Positions 1 to 9,358 are shown, counted from the stretch's first letter. The stretch: 64,000 nt of DNA from Verrucomicrobiaceae bacterium (GCA_016713035.1 JADJPW010000001.1:558001-622000); one strand, 5' to 3'. Translations and numbers: made by a program. Notes: generated by a model from the sequence alone, not told the origin.

Positions 1-761
1 TCATCCCGGATGCGGCGGTCATCTTCCGTGCCTGGGATGCCATCTGCGCCATCTCGCTCACGGATGAAGCGGTCCACGTCGTTCTCGGAGCTACCGGTGA
101 TGGCGAGGAGCACATCTTTGAAGACGGTGCGCAGGTCGATCTGTCCTTCGCCATAGACGCTGAAGTATTCACGCCAGTCGGGCTTCATGCGGTCCACGGC
201 GTCCATGCCGCGCACGAGGATCATTTCGTCCACACGCAGAAAGCCCTGATTACGAGGTGCATCGTAGATGCCGAGTCGTTCGTAGTGATCTTTCTCCGCC
301 CCATTGGCGCGGGGATCGCTATCATTGTCGATCCAATCCGCTAGCGAGTCTGCCGCGATACCAGCCTCCTCGGCATTGAGCTGCCAGTAGATGAACAGAT
401 TGTAGATCGCGAGGCGCAGGCGGTCATCGGAGGCATAGTTGATGGGGATGCGAGCACCTTCGTAGTTAATGACCACGTCAAAGCCGCTATCCGTGCCGAT
501 TTTCTGTTTCAGCACTTTGTCACCGCGACGCGTATTCGGGTGTGTGCCCACGGCGATGCCACTTTCCGCCAGATGCAGAGCACGAAAGTGGTAGGCATCT
601 TCTTTGCCCTGGTCTGCGCTGTAACGCACATACTCCACCACACCGATGACGGTGATCGACATGATCATGATGGCCCACATCATCAGCATGAGCGCAGAGC
701 CCCCCTGCCAGGAGCGGCGTGGAGTGGCGCTGGAGCGCAGGGATGGGTGCAGATGGATCAC
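1..761 (-). CDS. gspK: Type II secretion minor pseudopilin GspK, N-terminal part (cut by window edge)
   Basis: The minus-strand frame is open from about 761 to the left edge. It encodes a basic N-terminus followed by GSALMLMMWAIMIMSITVIG, a class III-type pseudopilin helix. Next comes HLAESGIAVG, then ADSLADWIDNDSDPRANGAE, the acidic D-W-I-D motif typical of GspK, and FLRVDEMILVRGMD. GspK sits at the tip of the type II secretion pseudopilus in the inner membrane and periplasm. The start is uncertain: no ATG precedes the helix in frame, and GTG at 761 is the best candidate, without a clear Shine-Dalgarno. The C-terminus, and probably other gsp genes, lie beyond the left edge. Confidence 0.85.
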   Translation of the reverse strand, partial: MIHLHPSLRSSATPRRSWQGGSALMLMMWAIMIMSITVIGVVEYVRYSADQGKEDAYHFRALHLAESGIAVGTHPNTRRGDKVLKQKIGTDSGFDVVINYEGARIPINYASDDRLRLAIYNLFIYWQLNAEEAGIAADSLADWIDNDSDPRANGAEKDHYERLGIYDAPRNQGFLRVDEMILVRGMDAVDRMKPDWREYFSVYGEGQIDLRTVFKDVLLAITGSSENDVDRFIRERDGADGIPGTEDDRRIRD

Positions 762-834
762 GAGTAGGGATGAATGCGTTGAGCGGCCTGGAGTTGCGTG
801 CGTTTTTGCCAGAACGGGGATTCTGGCATGGGCA

Positions 835-1980
835 TTACTTCCGAAGGCCACGCAGGTAACGTGTGAAAAAGGCTGCTCCAGCTTCTAAATCCGCCACGGT
901 GATGAATTCGTCCTTTGTATGAGCCTGCGCGATGCTGCCTGGGCCGATGGCGACGGCGGGGGTGCCCGCAGCCGCGAGGAAGGCGGCATCACAGAACCAC
1001 GGGGCACCCGTGAGCGTGCCCCCGGTGTCGATCAGATGCTGGATGTACGTATTCGCCGGATCGGTATCGAGATGAAAGGCCTGACTGGCCACTGTGACCT
1101 GCGCGGTGGGGTCGATGGCGGTGACAAAGTCCGTGAGCAGCCGCAGGGCACCACCAGCGCGGTCGAGGCCCGGTGTGGTGCGTAGATCGACCCGCAGGCG
1201 ACATGCATCCGCGACGATGTTGCTGCGCGTGCCGCCGTGGATCATGCCGAGATTGATGGTGTTCACGCCCAGCCACTCATCGGCACCGCCTTTTTCCACC
1301 AGGAGCTCGCGGAAGTCGGTATCGAGCGCCTGCACGATGCGGCTCATTTTGACGATGGCATTGATGCCTAGCTCGGGGGTGGCTCCATGCACGGCGAGGC
1401 CGGTGGTGTGAATGTCTGCCCATAGGCAGCCTTTGTGCCGAAAGACGGTCTTTAGAGAGGTGGGCTCGCCAATGATGGCTAGGTCATAGCGGCCATGATG
1501 CGCCGCAAAGTGCCGTGAGCCATGCTGCGCACTCTCCTCGGACATGAATCCGGCGAAATGCACCTCCACGGGCAGTTCATGCAGCTCATGGCGTGTTTCA
1601 TACAGAGCCCAGAGCATGGCTGCCATGGGCCCCTTGGTGTCTGAGGCACCTCGGCCCCAGATTTTGCCCTCGCTCAGTTCCGCCGCGAAAGGGTCGATGC
1701 TCATGCCTCCGACGCTCACGGTATCGGTATGTGGCGCGAAGAGGATCTTCGGCTTGGACTTACCGATGGAGGTGGGGAATCGCCCGATGACATTCGGCCG
1801 ACCGGGCTCGACCTCCTCCAAAACAGCCACGGCACCACAGTAGGCGAGAAAATCCGCCACATAGGCCGCGCAGGCCGCCTCGCCGGTCTGTGAGGTGCCA
1901 GGATCACCATCTGGATTCACCGAAGGAATGCGGATCAGCGCCTGGAGTAGCTCAATGACATTCTGGGGCGGGTTTTGCAT
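835..1980 (-). CDS. M20-family metallopeptidase (ArgE/DapE/ACY1-like deacylase)
   Basis: This 381-residue protein has all zinc-peptidase M20 signatures. APHTD gives His84 and Asp86, GASDTKG gives bridging Asp114, SEES gives the catalytic Glu pair near 148-149, GEPTS gives Glu172, and AQAHTKDEF supplies the C-terminal His. The family removes acyl groups from N-acyl amino acids in two-zinc sites, with a dimerisation lid between the halves. The length suits acetylornithine deacetylase or succinyl-diaminopimelate desuccinylase. Substrate cannot be read from sequence, and no arg or dap gene is adjacent. It is divergent from the ABC permease gene starting at 2245. Confidence 0.88.
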   Translation of the reverse strand: MQNPPQNVIELLQALIRIPSVNPDGDPGTSQTGEAACAAYVADFLAYCGAVAVLEEVEPGRPNVIGRFPTSIGKSKPKILFAPHTDTVSVGGMSIDPFAAELSEGKIWGRGASDTKGPMAAMLWALYETRHELHELPVEVHFAGFMSEESAQHGSRHFAAHHGRYDLAIIGEPTSLKTVFRHKGCLWADIHTTGLAVHGATPELGINAIVKMSRIVQALDTDFRELLVEKGGADEWLGVNTINLGMIHGGTRSNIVADACRLRVDLRTTPGLDRAGGALRLLTDFVTAIDPTAQVTVASQAFHLDTDPANTYIQHLIDTGGTLTGAPWFCDAAFLAAAGTPAVAIGPGSIAQAHTKDEFITVADLEAGAAFFTRYLRGLRK

Positions 1981-2244
1981 GATCGGCCCTTAGCTCGCTC
2001 GCCGAGTGGTTGCAACCTGGGGCAAAACGAATGCCGCTTTTCCACCGAGGTAGCCGCGCTTTCCGGTCTATTCGGCCCTTTAGTTTGAGAACCCTTCGAG
2101 GTAGGTGTGGGTGTTTGGCCATGAATGAAAAAGGCCATGTGGGGCTCCTCCCGTTGCAGCATTTTCTTCTGAGGACTGAGAATGCATTGACGAAAGGCCA
2201 GCCCATGGCGCATAGCTGCGGACAAAGCCCATCCCTGCCCCACC
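1981..2244. other. Intergenic region between divergent genes
   Basis: This 264-bp spacer separates the M20 peptidase and the ABC permease, so it should hold both promoters. I see a short direct repeat (GGCCATG twice, near 2118 and 2136) but no convincing promoter, operator or riboswitch. Short open frames here lack family resemblance or ribosome-binding sites. Confidence 0.4.
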
Positions 2245-3945
2245 ATGTCACGCAAGCTCTCCCACATCGTCTTTGCCCTGATGGCGGTGTTTTTTGCGTG
2301 TTTCTTTGTCTATCCGGTTTGGGCAGCGTTGCGAGAGGCCTTCATCGAGCCTGGGCCACAGGGGCGTTTCACCCTGGAGTTCGTCGGGGAGGTGTTTCTG
2401 AATGCGATCTACCGTGAGGGGCTGATCAATTCCTTCCTCATCGCCTTTTGGACCACCCTGGGCAGTCTCATCGTCGCGGTGCCGCTGGCGATGGCGTATG
2501 TGCGCTACAGTTTCCCAGGCCGCACTTTGCTGAACTCACTGGTGCTGCTGCCGATGATTCTGCCGCCTTTTGTGGGTGCGATCGGGGTGAAGGCCATGCT
2601 CGGTCAAGCTGGTGCAGTCAATAGCCTGCTCATCGCTCTAGGGCTGATGGATGCCGCGCAGCCGGTGAATTGGCTGGGGGAAGGCCGCATGGCAGGAGTC
2701 GTCCTCATGGAGGTGCTGCATCTCTACCCTGTGATCTATCTGAATGCCGCTGCCGCGCTCGCCAGCCTCGATCCTGCGCTGGAGGAGGCTGCTGCGAATC
2801 TGGGCTGCACGGGCTGGAGGCGCTTTCAGCGCATCACGTTGCCGCTGATCCTGCCGGGAGTCTTTGCGGGGGGCACGATCGTCTTTGTGTGGGCTTTCAC
2901 GGAGATGGGTGTGCCACTGGTGTTTGATTTCGAGCGGGTCACGGCTGTGCAGATCTTCCGTGGGGTCAATGACCTCAGCGGCAATCCTTTCCCGTATGCG
3001 CTGGTGGCGGTGATGTTGGCCTTCAGCACGCTTTTTTATGGGGCGGGGAAATATTTCTTTAGCGGTGGCACGGCCACAGGCGGCGGACGAGCCACCACGG
3101 GCCGTGAAACGATCCATCTATCCAAATACGCCGGATGGGCCGTCACGGCGATCTTTGGCCTAGTGACCTTTCTGGCCGTGGTCCCGCATCTTGGCGTGAT
3201 TTTGCTCTCCTTTTCACGGGACTGGTATCAGACCGTGCTACCAGCCACGCTCACGCTTTCCCACTACCATGATGCACTCGGTCATGAGCTGACGCTGTCC
3301 TCCATTACCAACAGCCTCAAGTACTCCTGCTTTGCCGTGCTGGTGGCTCTGATCCTGGGCACAGGAGTGGCCTACGTCAGTGTGCGCACCCAGATCTGGG
3401 GCCGCCGTGCGCTGGATGCGATGGCGATGCTGCCGCTGGCGGTGCCAGGCATTGTGATGGCCTTTGGCTACTTAGCCATGACGCGGCCTGGGCAGCCCTT
3501 TGACTGGATCATGCTGGGGGAGGACCCTGTGCTGCTGCTGGTCATCGCCTACGCGGTGCGGCGACTGCCGTATATCGTGCGCAGTGCGGCGGCTGGTTTT
3601 CAGCAAGTCAGTCCGACGCTGGAAGAAGCCGCCGAAAACCTCGGAGCCAGTCCAGAGCGTGCCCTCTGGCGTGTGACACTGCCGCTCATCGCGCCGAACT
3701 TGCTCGCCGGAGCCCTGCTAGCCTTTTCCTTTGCCATGCTGGAGGTCAGTGACTCGATGATTCTGGCGCAGCAGACGAGGCACTTCCCCATTACCAAAGC
3801 CATCTATTCACTCATCCTCGGCCTCGGCAACGGCCCGAACATCGCCAGTGCCCTCGGAGTCTGGGCCATGGCCTTCCTAGGCGTCACCATCCTCGCTGCG
3901 GGCATCATTTTGGGAAAGAAGCTGGGAGCGCTGTTTCGAGCGTGA
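2245..3945 (+). CDS. ABC transporter permease, fused two-domain (FbpB/ThiP-like)
   Basis: The 566-residue inner-membrane protein contains two tandem MetI-type permease domains. Each ends with an EAA loop: EEAAANLGCTGWRRFQRITL near residues 180-200 and EEAAENLGASPERALWRVTL near 460-480. These loops contact the ABC ATPase. The double-permease layout and length match importers for ferric iron, thiamine or 2-aminoethylphosphonate. Roughly a dozen hydrophobic segments are visible. No ATPase or solute-binding protein gene is adjacent, so the ligand is unknown and the permease looks like an orphan. The ATG at 2245 has no strong Shine-Dalgarno but begins the N-terminal membrane segment correctly. Confidence 0.87.
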   Translation: MSRKLSHIVFALMAVFFACFFVYPVWAALREAFIEPGPQGRFTLEFVGEVFLNAIYREGLINSFLIAFWTTLGSLIVAVPLAMAYVRYSFPGRTLLNSLVLLPMILPPFVGAIGVKAMLGQAGAVNSLLIALGLMDAAQPVNWLGEGRMAGVVLMEVLHLYPVIYLNAAAALASLDPALEEAAANLGCTGWRRFQRITLPLILPGVFAGGTIVFVWAFTEMGVPLVFDFERVTAVQIFRGVNDLSGNPFPYALVAVMLAFSTLFYGAGKYFFSGGTATGGGRATTGRETIHLSKYAGWAVTAIFGLVTFLAVVPHLGVILLSFSRDWYQTVLPATLTLSHYHDALGHELTLSSITNSLKYSCFAVLVALILGTGVAYVSVRTQIWGRRALDAMAMLPLAVPGIVMAFGYLAMTRPGQPFDWIMLGEDPVLLLVIAYAVRRLPYIVRSAAAGFQQVSPTLEEAAENLGASPERALWRVTLPLIAPNLLAGALLAFSFAMLEVSDSMILAQQTRHFPITKAIYSLILGLGNGPNIASALGVWAMAFLGVTILAAGIILGKKLGALFRA

Positions 3946-4039
3946 GGCCACAGAGCGCTTTTTTCGTCGTTAGCGCAGGTCGGGGCGGGACGCTGATATG
4001 CACCGAGTCATGATGTTTTGTGAATTCGCGGTAGCGGAC

Positions 4040-4097
4040 TGGCAACAGAATGAAGACAACAGAATGCGGTTATTCTGTTGTCTTCATTCTGTTGCCA
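4040..4097. repeat. Perfect 26-bp inverted repeat (58-bp hairpin) between convergent genes
   Basis: Positions 4040-4065 are the exact reverse complement of 4072-4097, leaving a 6-base loop GCGGTT. Each arm carries CAACAGAAT twice, so the stem is built from short direct repeats. It lies between the convergent permease (ends 3945) and lipoprotein (ends 4142) genes. It could stop transcription from both sides, but it is not GC-rich and has no U-tract, so a mobile or REP-type palindrome is also possible. Confidence 0.85.
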
Positions 4098-4141
4098 ATA
4101 ATCACAAATCATGGAGGCGAGAGATAGATGCCACCCGGTCT

Positions 4142-4849
4142 CTAGCGGTATTGCTCAGGGCGGTCGATGGGGAGGAGACCGAGCGGGGCCACCTGACCAG
4201 GGCGTAATCTCTGACCACTGAGGCTAGGGGCATCACGGGCCAGCCACGCGGCGACCTGGATGAGCCCCGTGGCTCCCTGGGGAGAGGTGGCGTAGAGTGC
4301 CTGGGCACTTAAAATCGATCGGAAAAGGAGCGGCGCGGCCTCGGAATCGAGCGCGGGCAGGGTGAGAGTTTGCTTGCCCGCAATGCGTAGCGTGGAGCGG
4401 CTCCAACTGGCGGTAGCACCTGTCATGAGGTCTTTCCCATCGATGCTGATCGCGAGATCGAGCGGCTGAGGGGTGAGATTCCGCACCATGAGGCGGTAGG
4501 ACTGCCCTGCCGTGCCCGCGACGAGGACCTGCCCACCACATTGATGTGTTTCGAGCCACTTGCCTGTTTTGGCATCTTGGAGGCCGAGGGCGAGCGTGCC
4601 GTCCCCCATGGTGACAAGGCCCTGGACTCTCTCCGCATTGTCCCCCTGGATAGCGATGAGGTGCTCCAGCAGCTCAGGGGCGGCATAGCAGGCCCGTGCG
4701 ACGAGGTGCGGCGTGGCAGACTGCTGTGCGATGCGGAACGGCGTGCCGTGGTAATCGAGCCCACTGTCCTGCTGCCAAGAGGGGAGCAAGGTGGAGTGCG
4801 AGCAGGAGCAGAGCGTCAGAATGGGAGCGAGAAAGAGGACACGAAACAT
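4142..4849 (-). CDS. Predicted lipoprotein of unknown function
   Basis: This 235-residue protein starts with MFRVLFLAPILTLCSCSHST, a short hydrophobic signal ending in a plausible lipobox (Leu-Cys-Ser-Cys), so membrane anchoring after export is inferred. The rest is soluble and without transmembrane segments. It has the feel of a beta-rich domain (SYRLMVRNLTPQPLDLAISI, then TLRIAGKQTLTLPAL), but I do not recognise a family. It is convergent with the ABC permease across the 58-bp hairpin. The thioesterase gene upstream starts on the same strand and could be co-transcribed with it. Confidence 0.65.
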   Translation of the reverse strand: MFRVLFLAPILTLCSCSHSTLLPSWQQDSGLDYHGTPFRIAQQSATPHLVARACYAAPELLEHLIAIQGDNAERVQGLVTMGDGTLALGLQDAKTGKWLETHQCGGQVLVAGTAGQSYRLMVRNLTPQPLDLAISIDGKDLMTGATASWSRSTLRIAGKQTLTLPALDSEAAPLLFRSILSAQALYATSPQGATGLIQVAAWLARDAPSLSGQRLRPGQVAPLGLLPIDRPEQYR

Positions 4850-4899
4850 GCGGGGCAGGCATATACGGCCTGAGCGCGGCTTCTTCCATCAAAAGGGCC

Positions 4900-5361
4900 T
4901 CAGACATGGCGCTCGGGCCGCTTCAGCAGCTCATGCGGAGCGGGCTCGATCTTTTCGCGGAAGCGAGTGGGGATCTCGATCGCCTTCATTTTGCCCGTGG
5001 CGGGATCTCGGCGCACACAGGCAGCGGTGACGCGGCCTTCTGCGGCGAGCACGCCATCCTTTTTCCAAAAACGCACGAGGTGGCGGATCACCTTGGAGCG
5101 GACTTCCTCGACGAGCAGCTCGCACTCGAACTCCTCCTCGAAATGCAGTGGAGCCATGTAGTCGCAAGAGGCATGAACACGGGGCCACCCGACACGCTCC
5201 TCCCCCATGTGGGCAGGATCGACAATGGAAAAGCCCAGGCTCCGAAAGAAGGCATGCTCGACACGCTCCATATAGCGAAAGAAGTTCGAGAAATGCACAA
5301 TCCCCGCCAAATCGGTGTCGGAAAACTGAACGCGCTCGGAGCAGGTGAAGCGGTGGGCCAT
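4900..5361 (-). CDS. Acyl-CoA thioesterase, YbgC/4HBT hot-dog family
   Basis: The protein is a single hot-dog fold domain. VQFSDTDLAGIVHFSNFFRY is the classic D-T-D-x-x-G-x-V-x-x-x-x-Y/F catalytic helix, and FECELLVEEVRSKVIRHLVR forms the central strands. Such enzymes hydrolyse acyl-CoA or 4-hydroxybenzoyl-CoA thioesters, and in some bacteria associate with envelope proteins. I chose ATG 5361 (MAHRFTCSERV) because a longer frame from 5400 only adds a non-conserved stretch. Substrate is unknown. Confidence 0.85.
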   Translation of the reverse strand: MAHRFTCSERVQFSDTDLAGIVHFSNFFRYMERVEHAFFRSLGFSIVDPAHMGEERVGWPRVHASCDYMAPLHFEEEFECELLVEEVRSKVIRHLVRFWKKDGVLAAEGRVTAACVRRDPATGKMKAIEIPTRFREKIEPAPHELLKRPERHV

Positions 5362-5497
5362 GATGGTGACGAATGGAGGGCGGAAAGCCGCCCCGCGCAA
5401 GCATTCCGGTCAAAAACTCCGCGCCATCTCTTGCATGCCTCTCCGCACTCTCCATGGATGGGCACTCCCCTTCCCTTTTCCTTTATTTTTCCACTGA

Positions 5498-7481
5498 ATG
5501 AGCGACCCGATCCGGCATGAGTGCGGCATAGCCGTCGTGCGGCTGAAAAAGCCGCTTGGCTACTATCATACCAAATACGGCAACGCCCTGTACGGCCTGG
5601 ATGCCCTCCAGGCGCTGATGCAAAAGGAGCGCAATCGCGGCCAGGACGGCTTCGGCATCGGCTGCTGCAAACTGGGCATGCCCGCAGGCCTACCTTATAT
5701 GTTCCGAGAGCGCAGCACCGATAGCGTGGAGCGGATCGGCCAGGCCTTTGATGAGCTGCGCAAGGAAATGAAGCGCATCGCACGCCGCATCGACAAACAG
5801 CGCAAAGACGAACGCGACCAGGAAGGGCGTGAATTCATCCCCTTCGAAGAAGATCCCGCCGCCATCAAACGCGAGTTCGAGATGGCAGGGGAAATCTATA
5901 TCGGACACCTGCGCTACGGCACCACCGGCGATTTTGGCAAAGGAGCACTGCACCCCTATGTGCGCCGCAGCACCTGGCCCACCCGCAGCCTCATGGTGAT
6001 GGGAAACTTTAACCTCACCAACACCAACGAGCTGAACCAAATCATGCTCAAGCGTGGTCAGCACCCCGTCTTCGGCACCGACACACAGAGCGTGCTCGAA
6101 GAAATAGGCTTCCAGCTCGATGAGGCACACACCGAGCTCTACCACACCATCCGAGACAGCGGCGTGCTAGGCACCGAGATACCAGACCTCATCAGCGAGC
6201 GGCTCGATGTGGGGCAAATCATCAAAACCTCCGCCAAAAACTGGGACGGCGGCTACGCCATCGTCGGCGTCGTGGGAAATGGCGACCTCTTCGCCATGCG
6301 TGACCCCAGCGGCATACGGCCCTGCTTTTATTACGAGAACGACGAGATCTTCGTCATGGCCAGTGAGCGTGTCGCGCTCATGTCCGTCTTTGGTATCGAG
6401 GAGGGGGACATCCATGAGCTCCCCCCTGCCCATGTCATGGTCATCAAGGCAGATGGGACACAGAGCCTCCAGCCCTTCACCCCCGCCAGGGACTTCAAGC
6501 CCTGCTCGTTCGAGCGCATCTACTTCTCCCGCGGCAACGACTCCGCCATCTACCGCCAGCGGAAGGCACTCGGGGAAGAACTCGTCCCCCAAGTCGTCGA
6601 ATCCATCGACAATGACTTCGAGCACACCGTGCTCAGTTTCATCCCGAATACGGCCGAGACGGCCTACTTCGGCTTCCTCGATGGCCTGCGAAAAGCACGC
6701 CGCTCCGTGGTGCGTGACGCCTTGGTCGAAATGCTCAAAGACGGTAAATTCGATGCCGAGGACGAAAGGAAACTCGATGATCTCGTCCTGCGGAATTGGC
6801 CCCGCGCCGAAAAAATCGCCCTCAAAGACATCAAAATGCGCACCTTCATCGCCCAGGAGACAGGGCGTGATGCGCTCGTCTCCGGCAGCTACGACATCAC
6901 CTACGGTGTCGTCACGGAGAAGGACAACCTCGTCGTCATCGACGACTCCATCGTGCGCGGCACCACCCTGAAGAAAAGCCTCCTGCGCATCCTCGCCCGC
7001 ACCAATCCACGGCGCATCATCGTCTGCTCCACCGCGCCGCAGATTCGCTACCCAGACTGCTATGGCATCGACATGGCCGAGCTTGGCAAATTCATCGCCT
7101 TCCAGGCTGCTGTGTCTCTCCTACGCGAGCGCGGTCAGAGCCACGTCATCGGCGAGACCTACGATGCCTGCAAAGCCGAGCTCAGAAAGCCCAAGGACCA
7201 AATGCGCAATGCCGTGAAGGCCATCTACGCCCCCTTCAGCGACGAAGAAATCAGCCACAAAGTCGCCCAAATGATCAGCCCCGAGGAGACCCCTTGGCAC
7301 GGCGAAGTGAAAGTCATCTACCAGACCATCCCAGGCCTCCACAACGCCCTTGGAGCCGAATTCGGAGATTGGTACTTCAGCGGCGACTACCCCCACCCCA
7401 GGTGGATATGCCACTGTGAACAACAGCTTCATCCTCTACTGCGAAGCAAAAAGTGGCCGCGCCCACGAAGCACTGCTTTAA
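5498..7481 (+). CDS. purF: Amidophosphoribosyltransferase (PurF), C-terminus frameshifted
   Basis: This enzyme transfers glutamine-derived ammonia to PRPP, the first step of de novo purine synthesis. The N-terminal Ntn glutaminase domain should start at Cys9 in HECGIAVV after removal of a short propeptide. The PRPP loop VVIDDSIVRGTT lies near residues 478-489. The domain carries insertions as in the long PurF forms of Bacteroidota and PVC bacteria. In the uncorrected frame the protein runs to 7510 with a meaningless tail. Removing one C from the C4 run at 7391-7394 restores GDYPTPGGYATVNNSFIL and a TAA at 7479-7481 (about 660 residues). A sequencing error or a recent mutation is likely. Confidence 0.88.
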
Positions 7482-7526
7482 GGCAGTTTAGCCTCTCCAA
7501 TCCAAACTAGAGACCGACTTTGTGTT

Positions 7527-8234
7527 TCACAAAGTCTTTCCACGACGCCTGCGGAGCAGTGCGAGGCTAGAGACACCGAGCAGAATCGCAGAGCCCGGCT
7601 CTGGCACCGGTGTGTAATGGTACTTCACCTCCCACAGACTGGACCAATCGTAGTTGTGACCTTCAAGCGCCACAGCCTCAGCGGGAGTCGAAATATAGCT
7701 AATAAGAGCATCCGCAGTAAATGTGGCAGAAGCCGTGCCCGTGCCGATGAAGAGAGAGGTATTCGGCAGGTTATACACCGTCGAGTCCGACCATGCAAAG
7801 GAGGGGCCATTCGTGGGCGACATAATGCTGAAAGGAGTGGTGACGTTCAAGACCGTGACAGAGTCTGCAATGTCATAATTGTCGATCACCGGCACAAACC
7901 CAGCAGTCAACCAAGCGCTCCCCCCATCCACATTGATGGTTTGCCCACCGAACATCGTAATATCGAGTTGCGGAGGCGTTGAGCCTGGCCCGAATTCTGC
8001 CGACCAGTCCCCGGTTCCCTCCGTTACAAGGCAGAACTCCACGCTGTTCAGGGTTCCTAGATTCGAATCGAAAAGGTTATAGGTAAAGCTGTTGGTATAG
8101 TTCGACCCGGTTGCATTCGCCCAAAGGGCGCTGAAGGTACCACTACCGCCAGAAACCGTATCCGCCTTAGAAGACGCAGAAAATGCCAAAATTAGCAGAA
8201 TTGTGGCTAGCGATGTTTTTAGCTGTTTCTTCAT
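7527..8234 (-). CDS. PEP-CTERM sorting-domain secreted protein
   Basis: This 235-residue exported protein has an N-terminal signal peptide (MKKQLKTSLATILLILAFSA) and a C-terminal PEP-CTERM tail. The tail is VPEP, then the hydrophobic GSAILLGVSSLALL, then RRRRGKTL. Such tails are recognised by exosortase in bacteria that make exopolysaccharide. The middle, rich in Ser, Thr, Gly and Asn, is a beta-type domain without recognised catalytic residues. It stands alone, with an AT-rich leader upstream on the minus strand. No exosortase gene is visible in the window. Confidence 0.88.
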   Translation of the reverse strand: MKKQLKTSLATILLILAFSASSKADTVSGGSGTFSALWANATGSNYTNSFTYNLFDSNLGTLNSVEFCLVTEGTGDWSAEFGPGSTPPQLDITMFGGQTINVDGGSAWLTAGFVPVIDNYDIADSVTVLNVTTPFSIMSPTNGPSFAWSDSTVYNLPNTSLFIGTGTASATFTADALISYISTPAEAVALEGHNYDWSSLWEVKYHYTPVPEPGSAILLGVSSLALLRRRRGKTL

Positions 8235-8235
8235 A

Positions 8236-8255
8236 TTAGAATTACATAGTTCTAA
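8236..8255. promoter_or_regulatory. Inverted repeat TTAGAA-N8-TTCTAA at the PEP-CTERM start codon
   Basis: TTAGAA at 8236-8241 and TTCTAA at 8250-8255 form a 6-bp inverted repeat directly upstream of the PEP-CTERM start codon (minus strand, 8234). It sits in an AT-rich tract to about 8340 that probably holds the promoter. It overlaps the expected ribosome-binding position, so it could be an operator or an mRNA hairpin. Function is inferred only. Confidence 0.35.
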
Positions 8256-8421
8256 CTATTTTATAATATATATCAAATTAAATTTACACTTTTGCCATAT
8301 ATTTAATAATTTAAGACTGCTAGGAAATCTTTACAAACAGCTCCAAGAGGGCTGCTGAATGGCTGTAGAACGGTATAGCCATTGATGGCGAGTAGGCATG
8401 GAAGGCATTCGCGACACAAAA

Positions 8422-8455
8422 AAGCCGCCGCACTGTTTTCACAGCGCGGCGGCTT
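8422..8455 (-). terminator. Rho-independent terminator of the discoidin-type lipoprotein gene
   Basis: Read on the minus strand, AAGCCGCCGC (8446-8455) pairs with GCGGCGGCTT (8422-8431) across a 14-base loop, followed by a run of six T (8417-8423 region). It lies just past the stop codon at 8478. Confidence 0.85.
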
Positions 8456-8477
8456 AGAGCGTGGCTCAAATCACGAA

Positions 8478-9250
8478 TTACTTCGCGGGGACGGCATAGA
8501 CCTGCACTTCGCAGTAGTGGTTCATGTCGCTGGCGGTGTTGCCAGCGCTCCAGAGGCGGACATAGCGGCCTTTGGCTCCTTTGCCGTCGATGACACGGCC
8601 GTGGTTGGTTTCAATGTAGGCTGGGTCAGCGCCTTTGCCCATCTTCTGCGTTTCGTCGTGGTCGCTGTTGAAGATGGTGGTGACGCCGTTTTTGAACTCG
8701 GCATCGTCAGATACCTGAACAATGACGTCGATGTAGGCCTGCGCCTGCTTGTGGTAGTGCCACATGGCGACTTTGCCGATGTCGTGGCTCTTTTCGAGGT
8801 CGATCTGCACCCACTGGAGGCCGGGCATGAGCTCGACAAAGGAGCCGTCTGCACCGTCAGGATCGCCGTCGGTGACGAGGGTGAGGTCGCCGATGATGGG
8901 GGCGGTGTCAGAGGACGTGACTTTCTTGCCCTGGGCGACGTTCACAGTGCCTTTGGCGGCCATGAAGGTCTTGATGACTTTGGAAGGATCTGGCTTTTCG
9001 AGGTTGGGCAGCTCGGTCGGCGTGGGGGTGCCGATGAACATGGCGGTGGGGAATTTCAGGACGACTTCTTCCTGCTCGCCAACAGGGGCGGCAGCGGCGG
9101 CGGTGCGGCGGCGGGTGCGGCGGCGGCAGCAGGAGCAGCAGCCGGTGCACTACCAGCGGCGGCAGGTGCGGCGGAGTCGGACTTCTTACCGCAGGCGGCA
9201 AGGGTGAGGGCGAGCGCAAGGCTGCCAAGGGTCAGTGTGGTGCGTTTCAT
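8478..9250 (-). pseudogene. Discoidin (F5/8 type C)-like lipoprotein, frame broken in Ala-rich linker
   Basis: The N-terminus MKRTTLTLGSLALALTLAAC is a lipoprotein signal with lipobox LAAC, followed by an Ala/Pro linker. The C-terminal part is in another frame: VNVAQGKKVTSSDTAP, WVQIDLEKSHDIGKVAMWHY, ARYVRLW-like GRYVRLWSAGN and DMNHYCEVQVYAV are features of a galactose-binding/discoidin fold. The two frames join in the GC-only linker around 9075-9130. The downstream frame is open across the joint (APVGEQEEVVLKFPTAM), so one missing base would repair it (about 257 residues). It may be intact in reality, since such repeats are prone to assembly error. Anchored carbohydrate binding is inferred. 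Confidence 0.7.
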
Positions 9251-9265
9251 GTGTTTTTTGGGGGA

Positions 9266-9356
9266 GATGGATTTCTGATTTTAGATTCCTGACTCCTGAT
9301 TCAGCTTCCGTGTCGCGAGGGGCGAATCAGGAATCATGAATCCAGAATCAGGATTG
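9266..9356. repeat. Imperfect palindrome in intergenic region
   Basis: The left arm carries GATTCCTGACTCCTGATTC and the right arm GAATCAGGAATCATGAATCC, which are imperfect reverse complements around a GC-rich centre. The repeat lies between the Tat-exported oxidoreductase and the downstream lipoprotein gene. It resembles small dispersed palindromes, and could fold in the transcript. Confidence 0.55.
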
Positions 9357-9358
9357 AC

